DNA of 64,000 nt from Mycobacterium colombiense (GCF_001665835.1 NZ_LZSX01000088.1:1-64000), one strand, 5' to 3'; shown: positions 8,500 through 17,231, counted from the first letter of the stretch. Program-made: numbers and translations. Notes: generated by a model from the sequence alone, not told the origin.

Positions 8500-9429
8500 A
8501 TGACGACCGAAGTGGCTTCAACCACGGTCGCCGCCTGCGACGGCGTGCGACTGGCGGTGCACACCTACACCGACATCGATCCCGGGCGTCCCACCATCCT
8601 GGCCATCCACGGCTACCCGGACAACCACCACGTGTGGGACGGGGTGGCAACGACATTGGGTCGCCGATTCAACGTCGTGGCGTACGACGTGCGTGGCGCC
8701 GGCCAATCCTCAACGCCGGCAGACCGTTCGGGGTATCGGCTCCCACAGCTGGTCGCCGACGTCGGCGCGGTGATCGAGCGCCTGGGCGTGAACAACGTGC
8801 ACCTGCTGGCCCACGACTGGGGGTCGATCCAGGCCTGGGCAGCGGTCACCGACGACGCGGTAATGGGCAAGATCGCCTCGTTCACATCGGTCTCCGGGCC
8901 CCACCTGAATTACGCGGGCAAGTTCCTGCGGTCAGCGCGCACGCCGCAGGCGCTTTTCGACGTGGCCAAGCAGATCCTGGCCTCGTCCTACATCTGGTTC
9001 TTCCTCTGCCCGGGTGTACCGGAGCTGGCGATCCGGTCTCGGGCGACGGTGAAAGTCTTTGAGGCAGTTGAGCGCATCGGTGGATCGGGCACTCGCGGCG
9101 GGCGCGGTGCGGCGTACCGCTCCGCCGATGACTACCTCAACGGGCTGAACCTGTACCGCGCGAACATGCCGGCACCGATCCTGTCACCCCCCGCGCAATT
9201 GCCGCAGACCACCGTTCCGGTGCAGGTACTGGTAGCACGCCAGGACTATTTCGTATCGCCTGCCCTGCAACGGTTTACCGGGTCCATTCCGCAGGGCAGC
9301 AGGGTCGTCTCGATCGAGGGCGGCCACTGGGTGGTCACCGCGTACCCCGACGTCATCGCCCGGCTCACCGGCGAGTGGGTCGACCTGATCGCCCAGTCCA
9401 CCGACCGTCGCGGCCTCGGCCGGATGTGA
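8500..9429 (+). CDS. alpha/beta hydrolase, epoxide-hydrolase (EphD N-domain) type
   Basis: 309 aa. Oxyanion motif HGYPDN, strand/turn YDVRGAGQS, nucleophile elbow AHDWGS with aspartate as nucleophile (typical of epoxide hydrolases and dehalogenases) and catalytic His in EGGHWV near the C-terminus. The sequence resembles the N-terminal half of EphD-like proteins, which carry an extra SDR domain; that domain is absent here. Its start is 2 bases after the stop of the diiron gene, so the two are translationally linked. In the operon it could hydrolyse an epoxide made by the diiron protein; this is inference. Confidence 0.82.
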   Translation: MTTEVASTTVAACDGVRLAVHTYTDIDPGRPTILAIHGYPDNHHVWDGVATTLGRRFNVVAYDVRGAGQSSTPADRSGYRLPQLVADVGAVIERLGVNNVHLLAHDWGSIQAWAAVTDDAVMGKIASFTSVSGPHLNYAGKFLRSARTPQALFDVAKQILASSYIWFFLCPGVPELAIRSRATVKVFEAVERIGGSGTRGGRGAAYRSADDYLNGLNLYRANMPAPILSPPAQLPQTTVPVQVLVARQDYFVSPALQRFTGSIPQGSRVVSIEGGHWVVTAYPDVIARLTGEWVDLIAQSTDRRGLGRM

Positions 9430-9431
9430 GG

Positions 9432-10514
9432 ATGATTGTGGCACAGACTATTTGGAACGGCATTCCGGCCGACTTGTACGGCCGCCGCAGACGTGACCGG
9501 ATGTACACCGCGTTGTACGGGGTCGGTGCGTTGTTCGGCGGCTTGGCGTCGGCGTCGCGGTGGACGTCCTCACGGGTGCAGTCCGTGCAGCGCACCACCA
9601 CCGCGGTCGTCACCGACCGCGAACTGGTGGCGCCCGATGTGGTCGCGTTGACGCTGGCCGACCCGGCCGGGGGATTGTTGCCGTCCTGGACACCCGGCGC
9701 GCATATCGACGTTCGGCTGCCATCGGGGCGCCGCCGGCAGTACTCGCTGTGCGGTTCGCCCGGCCGGCGCACCGACTACCGCATCGCGGTGCGCCGCATC
9801 GCCGAGGGCGGTGGTGGCTCGATCGAAATGCACGAGACCTTCAAGGTGGGCGATAAATTCGAGTTCGAAGGGCCGCGCAACGCGTTCTATCTCGTCACCG
9901 ACGAGCGCGAGGTGTTGTTCGTGATCGGCGGCATCGGGGTGACACCGATCCTGCCCATGATCCAGACGGCCCAGCAGCGCGGAATCAATTGGCGCGCCGT
10001 GTATGCCGGTCGCAGCCGGGAGTACATGCCGCTGCTCGACGAGGTGCTGGCGGTGGACCCGGATCGGCTCACCGTGTGGGCCGACGACGAGCGCGGCCGA
10101 TGGCCCACCGCGTCCGACTTGCTTGCCGACGCCGGGCCGACGACGGCCGTCTACGTGTGTGGCCCCACCGCCATGCTGGAATCGGTGCGCACCGCGCGTA
10201 ACGAACACGCCGATGCGCCGCTGCATTACGAACGTTTCGGCCCTCCGCCGGTGGTCGACGGGGCTCCCTTCGAGCTGGAGCTGGCCCGCTCGCAGCGGGT
10301 GCTCAAAGTGCCGGAGAACAGGTCGGCGCTCGACGTCATGCTCGACCGCGATTCGACCACCGCGTACTCCTGCCAGCAGGGGTTCTGCGGCACCTGCAAG
10401 GTGAAAGTGCTTGGCGGGCAGGTCGATCGCCGCGGGCGTACCGCGGAGGGTGACGACGAAATGCTGGTCTGCGTTTCCCGCGCGAAATCCGGACGAGTGG
10501 TGATCGACGCCTGA
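9432..10514 (+). CDS. PDR/VanB-type ferredoxin reductase with C-terminal 2Fe-2S domain
   Basis: 360 aa with the phthalate-dioxygenase-reductase order. An N-terminal stretch of about 55 residues is followed by a flavin barrel with RQYSLCGSP, an NAD site GGIGVTPILPM, VYVCGPTAML, and a C-terminal plant-type 2Fe-2S domain with CQQGFCGTCK and a fourth Cys in LVCVSRA. It passes NAD(P)H electrons one at a time to a partner oxygenase. The ATG lies 2 bases after the upstream stop with AGG just before it. The obvious partner is the diiron protein encoded two genes upstream. No hairpin follows; the antiporter gene begins about 50 bases later. Confidence 0.88.
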   Translation: MIVAQTIWNGIPADLYGRRRRDRMYTALYGVGALFGGLASASRWTSSRVQSVQRTTTAVVTDRELVAPDVVALTLADPAGGLLPSWTPGAHIDVRLPSGRRRQYSLCGSPGRRTDYRIAVRRIAEGGGGSIEMHETFKVGDKFEFEGPRNAFYLVTDEREVLFVIGGIGVTPILPMIQTAQQRGINWRAVYAGRSREYMPLLDEVLAVDPDRLTVWADDERGRWPTASDLLADAGPTTAVYVCGPTAMLESVRTARNEHADAPLHYERFGPPPVVDGAPFELELARSQRVLKVPENRSALDVMLDRDSTTAYSCQQGFCGTCKVKVLGGQVDRRGRTAEGDDEMLVCVSRAKSGRVVIDA

Positions 10515-10561
10515 GCGCTCAGATGCGCCACGTTTGACCCCGCACCGTGCAAAATGGCCAC

Positions 10562-11743
10562 GTGCAGGGATTCGGCTTTCACACCTTGGCGCTGCTGACC
10601 GCTGTCGGGCTCGCCGGTCCGGCGTTGGCGTCCGTGCCGCGCCTGCGGATACCGGTGATCGTCGGCGAACTCATCGCGGGTCTGATCATCGGCAAAACGG
10701 GTTTCGGCGTCGTCGATGCCACCGATCCGACCTTCCAATTGTTCGCCAACATCGGCTTCGCGCTGGTGATGTTCGTGGTGGGCAGCCATGTCCCGGTCCG
10801 CGACCCCGCGATGCGTTCGGCTGTGCCGAAGGCGTTGGCACGGGCGGTCCTGGCCGGCGCCGCGGCGGCCGCCCTGGGGTTCGGGCTGGCCACGCAATTC
10901 GGCACTGGACACGCGGCGCTCTACGCCGTGCTGATGGCCTCGTCCTCGGCGGCCATGACGTTGCCGATGATCGACTCGCTGAGTTTGCGAGGCCCGGAGG
11001 TGCTGTCCGTAACCGCGCAGATCGCCATCGCTAACGCGGCGTGTATCGTGTTGCTGCCCTTGGTGATTGACTTCCGTCACGCAGCGACGGCGGCGCTGGG
11101 CGGGTTGGCGATCACGGGCTGCGCGGTGCTGCTTTTCGTGGTGCTGCGCCGGGTCGACCGCCGGGGCTGGCGGCAGCGCATGCACGACTACTCACACCGG
11201 AATCGGCTGGCGCTGGAACTGCGGATCGACCTGCTGGTGCTGTTCGGGCTGGCGATGCTGGCCGTCAGCACCGACGTGTCGATAATGCTGGCGGGCTTCG
11301 CGCTGGGTCTGGTGATCGCCATGGTCGGCGAACCCCGGCGGCTGGCGCGCCAGTTGTTCGGCATCACCGAGGGTTTCTTCAGCCCGGTGTTCTTCGTCTG
11401 GCTCGGCGCCTCGCTGCAGGTGCGCGAGCTGGGATCGCAGCCGAAATACATTCTGCTCGGTATCGGCCTGGGGCTGGGCGGTGTGCTGGCGCATTGCGTG
11501 GCGAGGCTGCTCGGCCAGCCGCTCACGTATGCGGTGATGTCCTCCACGCAGCTCGGTGTGGCGGTGGCCGCCGCCACCATCGGCACCCAGCAGCACCTGC
11601 TGGCCCCGGGCGAAGCGTCGGCGTTGATGTTCGGCTCCCTGCTGACCATCGCCTGCACATCGATCGCGGGCGCGATCGCCGCGCGCGGCCAGGGCGCCGC
11701 CGAGCCGGGGGAGCGCGCCAAGGCCGCCAAGCCCGTTCGATAA
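10562..11743 (+). CDS. cation:proton antiporter (CPA2/Kef-type)
   Basis: About 393 aa with 11-12 hydrophobic segments. It has the early motif IPVIVGELIAGLIIGKTGFG typical of the CPA2 family, a central AMTLPMIDSL stretch and SPVFFVWLGASL near two thirds of its length. There is no TrkA-N regulatory domain, so it is membrane domain only. It should exchange Na+ or K+ for protons and help pH or ion balance. GTG at 10562 is used; GTG at 10547 would add five residues. It may be read through from the operon upstream, or have its own promoter in the 47-base gap. Confidence 0.82.
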   Translation: MQGFGFHTLALLTAVGLAGPALASVPRLRIPVIVGELIAGLIIGKTGFGVVDATDPTFQLFANIGFALVMFVVGSHVPVRDPAMRSAVPKALARAVLAGAAAAALGFGLATQFGTGHAALYAVLMASSSAAMTLPMIDSLSLRGPEVLSVTAQIAIANAACIVLLPLVIDFRHAATAALGGLAITGCAVLLFVVLRRVDRRGWRQRMHDYSHRNRLALELRIDLLVLFGLAMLAVSTDVSIMLAGFALGLVIAMVGEPRRLARQLFGITEGFFSPVFFVWLGASLQVRELGSQPKYILLGIGLGLGGVLAHCVARLLGQPLTYAVMSSTQLGVAVAAATIGTQQHLLAPGEASALMFGSLLTIACTSIAGAIAARGQGAAEPGERAKAAKPVR

Positions 11744-11790
11744 GACGATTGGGCCCGCCGGCCGTTGGCCGTTGCGGTCATGCTTAGGCG

Positions 11791-12019
11791 ATGCCGAAGA
11801 AATCGCTACTGGCGCCGGCGCAACCGGAATCCGGGTCGGGGGAGTACGCGCTGGGGACGTTGGCGGGCCGCCGCGCTGAGCATGGCCGTGATCGCGCCCG
11901 CGGCGTGGTACGGGCTGGGCGAACTGCGGACGAGTTTGGCGGGTCTCAGAAGTCACGGCCTTTGGGATCAGCCGCCCTGGCCAGTCTGCTGGGTCGAGGC
12001 GCAACGCTCCCCGCGCTAG
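11791..12019 (+). pseudogene. possible small membrane-protein gene broken by a frameshift
   Basis: An ATG frame from 11791 reads MPKKSLLAPAQPESGSGEYA and then drifts into Arg-rich nonsense near 11865. The next frame continues sensibly as RAALSMAVIAPAAWYGLGEL and on to a stop at about 12019. One base added or lost would join the halves into a 70-80 aa protein with one membrane segment. No homologue is recognised, and the second half contains one copy of the 28-bp repeat. It could be a sequencing error, true decay or chance. Confidence 0.3.
11929..11956 (+). repeat. 28-bp repeat, copy A
   Basis: This copy matches the sequence at 13993-14020 in the same orientation at 26 of 28 positions (differences C/A and G/A). 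Flanking bases do not match. The core is GAGTTTGG-N-GGGTCTCA-N-AAGTCAC. Confidence 0.75.
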
Positions 12020-12028
12020 CATCCCTGT

Positions 12029-12229
12029 ATGAGAAGGGCTTTCGTCGTTACGTTCGCGGTCGGGTTGATCGTCGCGCTGTTCGGTCTGATCTGGGCGCTC
12101 CAGGGATTCGGAGTGCTTGGTGGTAGCCCGATGAGCAACACCACGACCTGGTCCATCATTGGTCCGATCACGATGCTGATCGGCCTCGTGATTGCGGTAT
12201 TCAGTTGGCGGAAACTCTCGTCGAAATAG
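12029..12229 (+). CDS. small two-helix membrane protein, function unknown
   Basis: 66 aa with two membrane segments (about residues 5-28 and 40-60) separated by a polar loop, and a basic tail WRKLSSK. A TAGCAT hexamer, a good SigA -10, ends 9 bases before the ATG, so the mRNA may be nearly leaderless. The gene converges on the molybdopterin oxidoreductase gene with 10 bases between stops. Small proteins of this kind are common in mycobacteria, and no role can be assigned. Confidence 0.7.
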   Translation: MRRAFVVTFAVGLIVALFGLIWALQGFGVLGGSPMSNTTTWSIIGPITMLIGLVIAVFSWRKLSSK

Positions 12230-12239
12230 TGCTTCACGT

Positions 12240-13781
12240 CTAAGCCACGGTGAAGTTCACGGTGTGCCAGCCGGTGGCGCCGTCGGGGACGGTACCGACC
12301 CGATCTGCCGTTTGGACGGCTCCGGTGTTGTCGGTGGCGCGCACGGTGATGGTGTGTTTCCCGGGGCTTGTTGTCTGCCAGGGGAAGCGCCACAATCGCC
12401 ATGTCTCGTTGGAATAGCTCGCACCCTGTTCAGCGGGCTGCCACACGCCATCGTCGATGAGGACCTCCACGGCCCGCACGCCACGATTCTGTGCCCACGC
12501 GACACCACCGAACACCACGGGCCCCATCGGCACCTTCTGACCACCTTTCGGCACGTCGATCCGCGACTCCGTCTTGATGGGCGCACGCGGTGCCCAGCCC
12601 TGCCGCGTCCAGTACGCCTCTGCTCTGTCATAGCGGGTCAGCTCCATCTCGACGACCCACTTGGTGGCCGACACGTACCCATAGAGCCCGGGTACTACCA
12701 GCCGGGCCGGGTAGCCATGCTCGATGGGTAGCGGCTGACCGTTGAGGCCGACCGCCAGGATCGCGTCGCGGCCATCGGTAAGCGCCTCCACTGGCGTGCC
12801 GGCGGTGAACCCATCGATCGACGTCGAAAGCACCATATCGGCATCCGGGTGCACACCGGCCGCGGCCAGCAGATCCGCCACCCGGTAGCCGGCCCAGACG
12901 CCCGTCGAAATCAAGTTGCCTCCAATAGGATTCGACACGCACGTTAGCGTCGTCACCATTTCGACGACGTCGAAGTGGGCGAGGTCATCGAAGGTGTAGG
13001 TGGCTTCGCGGTCCACCATGCCGTGGATGCGCAGCCGCCAGTCGGCGTGGCTGAGTTGGGGAACAATGAGTGCGGTGTCCACCCGATAAAAGTCGGCGCT
13101 GGGCGTGATAAAGCTCGGCAGCGCAACGCCGTTCGGTTGCGCATCAGCAGGTATTGGTGGCGCCGATGTGCGCGGTCGGGGAAGTGTGAAGCTGTTGCGG
13201 TCGGCGGCCACCGAATGCACCAGCCGCGTGGTGACCGCACCCGCCAGGCCAGTCACTACTCCGAATCCGAGCAATCCGAACACGACCAACCTGCGCCTGC
13301 CGGTATCCGGCTCGACGTGGATCGGGCTGTCTTCGGGGCTTTCCAGGCCGGCCCAGAACCGACGGGTGAGCAAGCGTAGGGTCGCCACGCCGCCGGCCGC
13401 GGCGGCGACGGTGGGAATCGTGTCGAGTGCTGTCGCGCCCTGCCGCGACAGCACTGCGATGCATCCCAGGACGCCTGCCGCGGCGATCGCGGCGCTGCCG
13501 AGCGGGCGGCGCCGAGTCTCGAGCGTCCCCGCGACTGCAGCGATCGTAGCGATCGCCACGAGCACGACGACGGCCACGAACAGTTTGTCCAGAGAGCCCA
13601 GGGTCTGGATCGCCCACTCTTTGATGGGCCCCGGTGTCAGGTCGACGACCGCTGAGCCGATCGCAGTACGCGCATCGGCCCGCGCGCCGAACGGGATTCC
13701 CACCAGCTGGGCCACCCCGAGCGAGACGGACGCGGCGGCGATCCCGGCGATCATCCGCTCATTGGACGGGGTGAAAGCCAT
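12240..13781 (-). CDS. membrane-anchored molybdopterin oxidoreductase (sulfite-oxidase/YedY type)
   Basis: 513 aa. The first ~190 residues hold four to five membrane helices. The rest faces outward and matches the sulfite oxidase fold: a molybdopterin domain with the Mo-ligand Cys281 in TLTCVSNPIGGN, then a C-terminal Mo-co dimerisation-like domain (VFGGVAWAQNRGVRAVEV to the end). It likely oxidises or reduces a small sulfur or amino-acid oxide substrate at the membrane; the reaction is unknown. Start ATG at 13781 is supported by a SigA-like TACAGT just upstream. An in-frame extension upstream looks noncoding. Confidence 0.88.
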   Translation of the reverse strand: MAFTPSNERMIAGIAAASVSLGVAQLVGIPFGARADARTAIGSAVVDLTPGPIKEWAIQTLGSLDKLFVAVVVLVAIATIAAVAGTLETRRRPLGSAAIAAAGVLGCIAVLSRQGATALDTIPTVAAAAGGVATLRLLTRRFWAGLESPEDSPIHVEPDTGRRRLVVFGLLGFGVVTGLAGAVTTRLVHSVAADRNSFTLPRPRTSAPPIPADAQPNGVALPSFITPSADFYRVDTALIVPQLSHADWRLRIHGMVDREATYTFDDLAHFDVVEMVTTLTCVSNPIGGNLISTGVWAGYRVADLLAAAGVHPDADMVLSTSIDGFTAGTPVEALTDGRDAILAVGLNGQPLPIEHGYPARLVVPGLYGYVSATKWVVEMELTRYDRAEAYWTRQGWAPRAPIKTESRIDVPKGGQKVPMGPVVFGGVAWAQNRGVRAVEVLIDDGVWQPAEQGASYSNETWRLWRFPWQTTSPGKHTITVRATDNTGAVQTADRVGTVPDGATGWHTVNFTVA

Positions 13782-14143
13782 CGGAGCTACTGTACTCGCG
13801 TTCTGCTCAAAGACTGCAAACACCTTGCCGTGCAGTCGAACCGGCGACACCGGCCTGCTGACATCGGCCGCGGCTCGGTCCTGGCGACCTCGCCTGCCGC
13901 TGACTGGCAACTAAGCCGACCGCCGGCCCTCCCCCGTCGGCGATGCCGTGACGGCGCTCGGTCGGGAGGCATGCCGATCTTGTCTCGTAATAGACGAGTT
14001 TGGAGGGTCTCAAAAGTCACTCGCAGGCTTCTAGTCGGTCTGCAACGTCAGAAAGCTGCAGTGCTTACTCACGCTTCCGTTAAGTGACGAACGCGCGCAG
14101 GATGGAGGGTTGGGGTCTCACAAGGACGAGAATGGAGCGAGCG
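13782..14143. other. intergenic region with the second 28-bp repeat copy
   Basis: 362 bases between divergent genes, with no supported ORF. It contains TACAGT (a -10 for the minus-strand oxidoreductase), the small dyad CTCGT-AATAG-ACGAG at 13985-13999 and, overlapping it, repeat copy B at 13993-14020. I see no clear promoter for the DUF1918 gene. Confidence 0.5.
13993..14020 (+). repeat. 28-bp repeat, copy B
   Basis: Partner of 11929-11956, 26 of 28 identical, same orientation, about 2.06 kb apart. The pair brackets the small membrane protein gene and the molybdopterin oxidoreductase gene. A TAATAGACGAG dyad overlaps its left end. Confidence 0.75.
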
Positions 14144-14386
14144 ATGAAGGCGAATGTCGGCGACTACCTCGTGGTGAAGGGCACAACCACCGAACGGCAT
14201 GATCAACATGCTGAGATCATCGGGGTGCGCTCTCAAGACGGCTCTCCGCCATACGTAGTGCGTTGGCTGGTGACCGGGCACGAGGCGACGGTGTACCCCG
14301 GGTCTGACGCGGTGGTCGTCACCGCTGCCGAGCACACAGAAGCCTCACGACGCGCTGCTGCGCGGGCCGGCCACGCCGCGACATAG
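14144..14386 (+). CDS. DUF1918 domain protein
   Basis: 80 aa. It matches the DUF1918 small beta-barrel pattern: MKANVGDYLVVKG at the start, a central EIIGV..DGSPPYVVRW and an HEATVYPGSDAVVV end. Such proteins are common single-domain actinobacterial proteins without known function. Start ATG at 14144 is preceded by GGAGCGA at 7-10 bases and begins exactly at the conserved domain; the in-frame ATG at 14084 would add 20 unrelated residues. Confidence 0.85.
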   Translation: MKANVGDYLVVKGTTTERHDQHAEIIGVRSQDGSPPYVVRWLVTGHEATVYPGSDAVVVTAAEHTEASRRAAARAGHAAT

Positions 14387-14556
14387 ACACACAACGGTCC
14401 CGTGAGATTTATTGGGCCAGCGAGTAATTCGACGCGAGTCAGCGTGTGCGGGCCAACATCGCCAGCTCGCCCGTATTGGGCAGCGCTTCGCGCACGACGG
14501 TGCCTCGGGGGCGCACGTCGTGAAAAGGGTCACGCGGCCGTTTGAACGCTACCCGT

Positions 14557-15465
14557 TCAGCCGGAATACCGACCTGCGATGCGTGTGTGGACTTTCAGAC
14601 CGCTGGCGTCGTCGGGGGTCTGTGGCGGGTCCAGCTTCGGCACCTCGCTTTTCGAAGCCGCGGCCGAGGTGGAGGGCATAGCGGCTTCGTCGCCAGGGCT
14701 CTCGGATGCTTCCGGTGTTGCCCGTTCCAAGAACCGGAGCAATTCGACGGGGAATGGAAGCACCAAGGTGGAGTTCTTCTCCGCAGCGACCTCGACCACG
14801 GTTTCCAAGAGCCGCAACTGAAGCGCAGCCGGGTGCGCGGTCATCTTCTCGGCCGCTTGAGCCAGTTTTTCAGACGCCTGCAATTCGCCGTCGGCGGTGA
14901 TCACCCGAGCCCGCCGCTCACGCTCCGCCTCGGCTTGGCGCGCGATCGACCGCTTCATCGAATCCGGCAGTACTACATCCTTAATTTCCACGCGGTCGAT
15001 GTGAATACCCCAGCCCACCGCGGGGCTGTCGATCATCAACTCCAGGCCCTGATTGAGACCCTCGCGGTTGCAGAGCAGGTCGTCCAGGTCGCTTTTGCCG
15101 ATGATCGAACGCAGCGATGTCTGCGCGACCTGGCCAATAGCGGACACATAGTCCTGTACGTCGACGACCACACGCACCGGATCCGCAACATTGAAATAGA
15201 TGACAGCATCCACACGAACGGTCACGTTGTCACGGGTGATGCCATCCTGGGCGGGCACCGGCATCGTGATGATCTGCATGTTCACCTTCGCGAGGCGATC
15301 GGCGATTGGGATCAGCAGCGTGAGCCCCGGTCCACGGATACCGGTTTGCACACGTCCGAAACGAAAGACGACGCCTCGTTCGAATTGCTTGACGACCCGA
15401 ACGTTGGTGCCCAGCCAGAGCACACCAAGGCCGAACGCTGCGGCTAGTGCGTAAAGGATGATCAT
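14557..15465 (-). CDS. SPFH/Band-7 family protein (slipin/stomatin-like)
   Basis: 302 aa. One N-terminal membrane helix (residues 1-22) is followed by the Band-7 domain (VKQFERGVVFRFGRVQTGIR to about residue 190), an Ala/Glu/Arg-rich helical stretch (RQAEAERERRARVI) and a low-complexity Ser/Pro tail. These proteins oligomerise at the membrane and organise lipid-protein domains, often with an NfeD partner; none is encoded nearby. ATG at 15465 is selected because GGAGGA lies 5-10 bases upstream; a GTG at 15477 overlaps that ribosome site. Confidence 0.87.
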   Translation of the reverse strand: MIILYALAAAFGLGVLWLGTNVRVVKQFERGVVFRFGRVQTGIRGPGLTLLIPIADRLAKVNMQIITMPVPAQDGITRDNVTVRVDAVIYFNVADPVRVVVDVQDYVSAIGQVAQTSLRSIIGKSDLDDLLCNREGLNQGLELMIDSPAVGWGIHIDRVEIKDVVLPDSMKRSIARQAEAERERRARVITADGELQASEKLAQAAEKMTAHPAALQLRLLETVVEVAAEKNSTLVLPFPVELLRFLERATPEASESPGDEAAMPSTSAAASKSEVPKLDPPQTPDDASGLKVHTRIAGRYSG

Positions 15466-15830
15466 TATTTCCTCCACTTCCGCCTCGGCAAGACCCGTCG
15501 GTACTTCTCGGCGAGTGCGGGCAACTCACGGCCGATGAACCGTCGACACCCTTCCAGTATGGGCCGATCACCCGCGACGTGCTCGGATCCCGATAGGGGC
15601 CATGGCTTTGCCCTCGTTGTGCGCGTGGGCATCGCATCACACACTCGCCGCGCATCCCTCACCCTTGGTGGTGACGATGCGCAGCCTCGCTCTCGGCGGA
15701 TGGCCTCGCGGCGGACCGGCCAGAGATATTGGCCAAAAGTCCCTTGAGCTAGAGCCGTCGTGCCCTCGCGGGACCGCCGAGAACGCGTGATCGTGGATAC
15801 CGGCAAGGCGCTAGGCGAGAGGGGACGGGT
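15466..15830. other. noncoding region between the Band-7 and nitroreductase genes
   Basis: About 365 bases between divergent genes. The only clear element is the DosR-like box at 15727-15746. A second GC-rich partial dyad (GGGGCCATGGCTTTGCCC near 15596) is too poor a match to call. Open frames here have no family features. Confidence 0.5.
15727..15746 (-). promoter_or_regulatory. DosR-like box upstream of the nitroreductase
   Basis: Read on the minus strand the 20-mer is CAAGGGACTTTTGGCCAATA, matching the DosR consensus core GGGACTTT-N-G-N-CC. It lies 85-104 bases upstream of the nitroreductase start, at usual DosR distance, and a dosR gene is 1.7 kb away. Dyad symmetry makes orientation unimportant. 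Confidence 0.7.
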
Positions 15831-16805
15831 ATGGACACCCGCTTTCCGGACGCCGGAACGATCCGGACGGCCCTGACTTTGGCATCGCGCGCCCCGTCGG
15901 TGCACAACACCCAGCCGTGGCGGTGGCGCGTCGATGCGACGAGCCTGCAGCTATACGCCGATCCCGGCCGGCAACTGCCCAACACCGACCCCGATGGCCG
16001 CGACCTGATCCTGAGTTGCGGCACGGCGCTGCATCACTGCGTTGCGGCGTTCGCGTCGGTGGGATGGTGTTCCCGGGTGAGCCGGCTGCCGAACGCCGAC
16101 GACCCCACCCACCTCGCCACGATCGAGCTTTCCCCTCAGGTCGCCGATTACGTCGACGTCGCACTCGCGGCCGCCATCCCGCGGCGGCGCACCGATCGGC
16201 GCCACTACAGCTCCTGGCCGGTGCCCGTGGGTGACATCGCGCTGATGGCGGCCCGCGCCGCCCGCACCGGCGTCACTCTGTGCCAGGTGGAAGACGTCGA
16301 CAGGCTGCACGGCATCGTCGCCGAATCCGTCCGCGATCACCTGACCCAGGACTATCTCGCCGAGCTCACGGCGTGGAGCGGGCGCTACTTCTCGGTCGCG
16401 GGCGTTCCGGCCCGCAATGCGCCGATATCCGATCCGGATGCCAAGATCCCGAGTCGCCTGTTCGCCGGTGCGGTCCTGCCGATGGCACCGGATTCGTCCT
16501 CGGCCGACGACAACGCCGTGGTACTCGCGCTCGGCACCCGCCACGACGACCGGCTGGCGCAGCTGCGTGCCGGGGAAGCCACCAGCGTCGCGCTGCTCAC
16601 CGCGACGTCGACGGGACTGGCCAGTTGCCCGGTCACCGAACCCCTGGAGATGGCCGCGACCCGCGAAGCGGTCCGCTCCGACATCTTTGGCGACAACAAC
16701 TACCCGCAGATGCTGCTTCGGGTGGGCTGGGCGCCGATCAACGCCGACCCGCTGCCGGCGACGCCGCGACGCGACCTCGGCGACTTCGTCGAATGGGCGA
16801 ACTGA
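15831..16805 (+). CDS. Acg-family nitroreductase-like protein
   Basis: 324 aa with the start typical of mycobacterial Acg/Rv3131-like proteins (ALTLASRAPSVHNTQPWRWRV), an IPRRRTDRR segment and the C-terminal PQMLLRVGWAP. These proteins have a duplicated nitroreductase-like fold that binds FMN but tends to lack normal nitroreduction; they are strongly induced by DosR in hypoxia. The DosR-like box at 15727-15746 and the nearby dosRS genes support the same control here. ATG at 15831 follows GAGAGGGGACGGGT. It converges with the PNPOx-like gene 10 bases away. Confidence 0.88.
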   Translation: MDTRFPDAGTIRTALTLASRAPSVHNTQPWRWRVDATSLQLYADPGRQLPNTDPDGRDLILSCGTALHHCVAAFASVGWCSRVSRLPNADDPTHLATIELSPQVADYVDVALAAAIPRRRTDRRHYSSWPVPVGDIALMAARAARTGVTLCQVEDVDRLHGIVAESVRDHLTQDYLAELTAWSGRYFSVAGVPARNAPISDPDAKIPSRLFAGAVLPMAPDSSSADDNAVVLALGTRHDDRLAQLRAGEATSVALLTATSTGLASCPVTEPLEMAATREAVRSDIFGDNNYPQMLLRVGWAPINADPLPATPRRDLGDFVEWAN

Positions 16806-16814
16806 TCGCGGGCG

Positions 16815-17231
16815 CTAAACGTCACCCGGCGGTGACCCTAACTGGAACCGCCGGCCGGTGACGCTATGCGGAACGATGCGCACATAGTGCGTCTTTTCCG
16901 GCCTGGTCCAGGGCAACACCTGCGCGCGCTCGGCCTCCTCGAGTTCCTCGGGCGTGCGCAGCGACCGCGCGGTGCCGCGGACGATCACGCTCCACGCCTC
17001 GACGACGTTGTGGTCGTCGACCTCGAAGAGCACCCGATTGTTGATCGCGGAGCTGACCAGCTTGGTTCCCGCCGCGGTGCGGAACAGCACGGTCCGGCGC
17101 TGGACGACGTAGTTGACCGGGAAGATGTCGGGCTGACCGTCGGCGTAGGTGACCAGCCGGCCCAGTGCCAGGCTGCCGAGGAGCTCCCAGCACTCGTGCA
17201 CCGGCAGGATGGTGACTCCGTCATCGGTCAT
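16815..17231 (-). CDS. pyridoxamine 5'-phosphate oxidase-like (split beta-barrel) protein
   Basis: 138 aa split beta-barrel flavin/F420-binding family protein: CWELLGSLALGRLVTYADG, PVNYVVQRRTVLFRTAAGTK and a central WSVIVRGTARSL. Related small proteins (Rv0080, Rv3129) belong to the M. tuberculosis DosR regulon. It is transcribed divergently from dosR, and the DosR-like box at 17334-17353 lies midway, so both may respond. Start ATG at 17231 has GGGAAGGGA upstream; 18 further codons in frame look like leader sequence. The exact reaction is unknown. Confidence 0.85.
   Translation of the reverse strand: MTDDGVTILPVHECWELLGSLALGRLVTYADGQPDIFPVNYVVQRRTVLFRTAAGTKLVSSAINNRVLFEVDDHNVVEAWSVIVRGTARSLRTPEELEEAERAQVLPWTRPEKTHYVRIVPHSVTGRRFQLGSPPGDV

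Noticed and set aside
15594..15614. Second DosR-like box upstream of the nitroreductase
   Set aside because: GGGGCCATGGCTTTGCCC lacks the GGGAC core.
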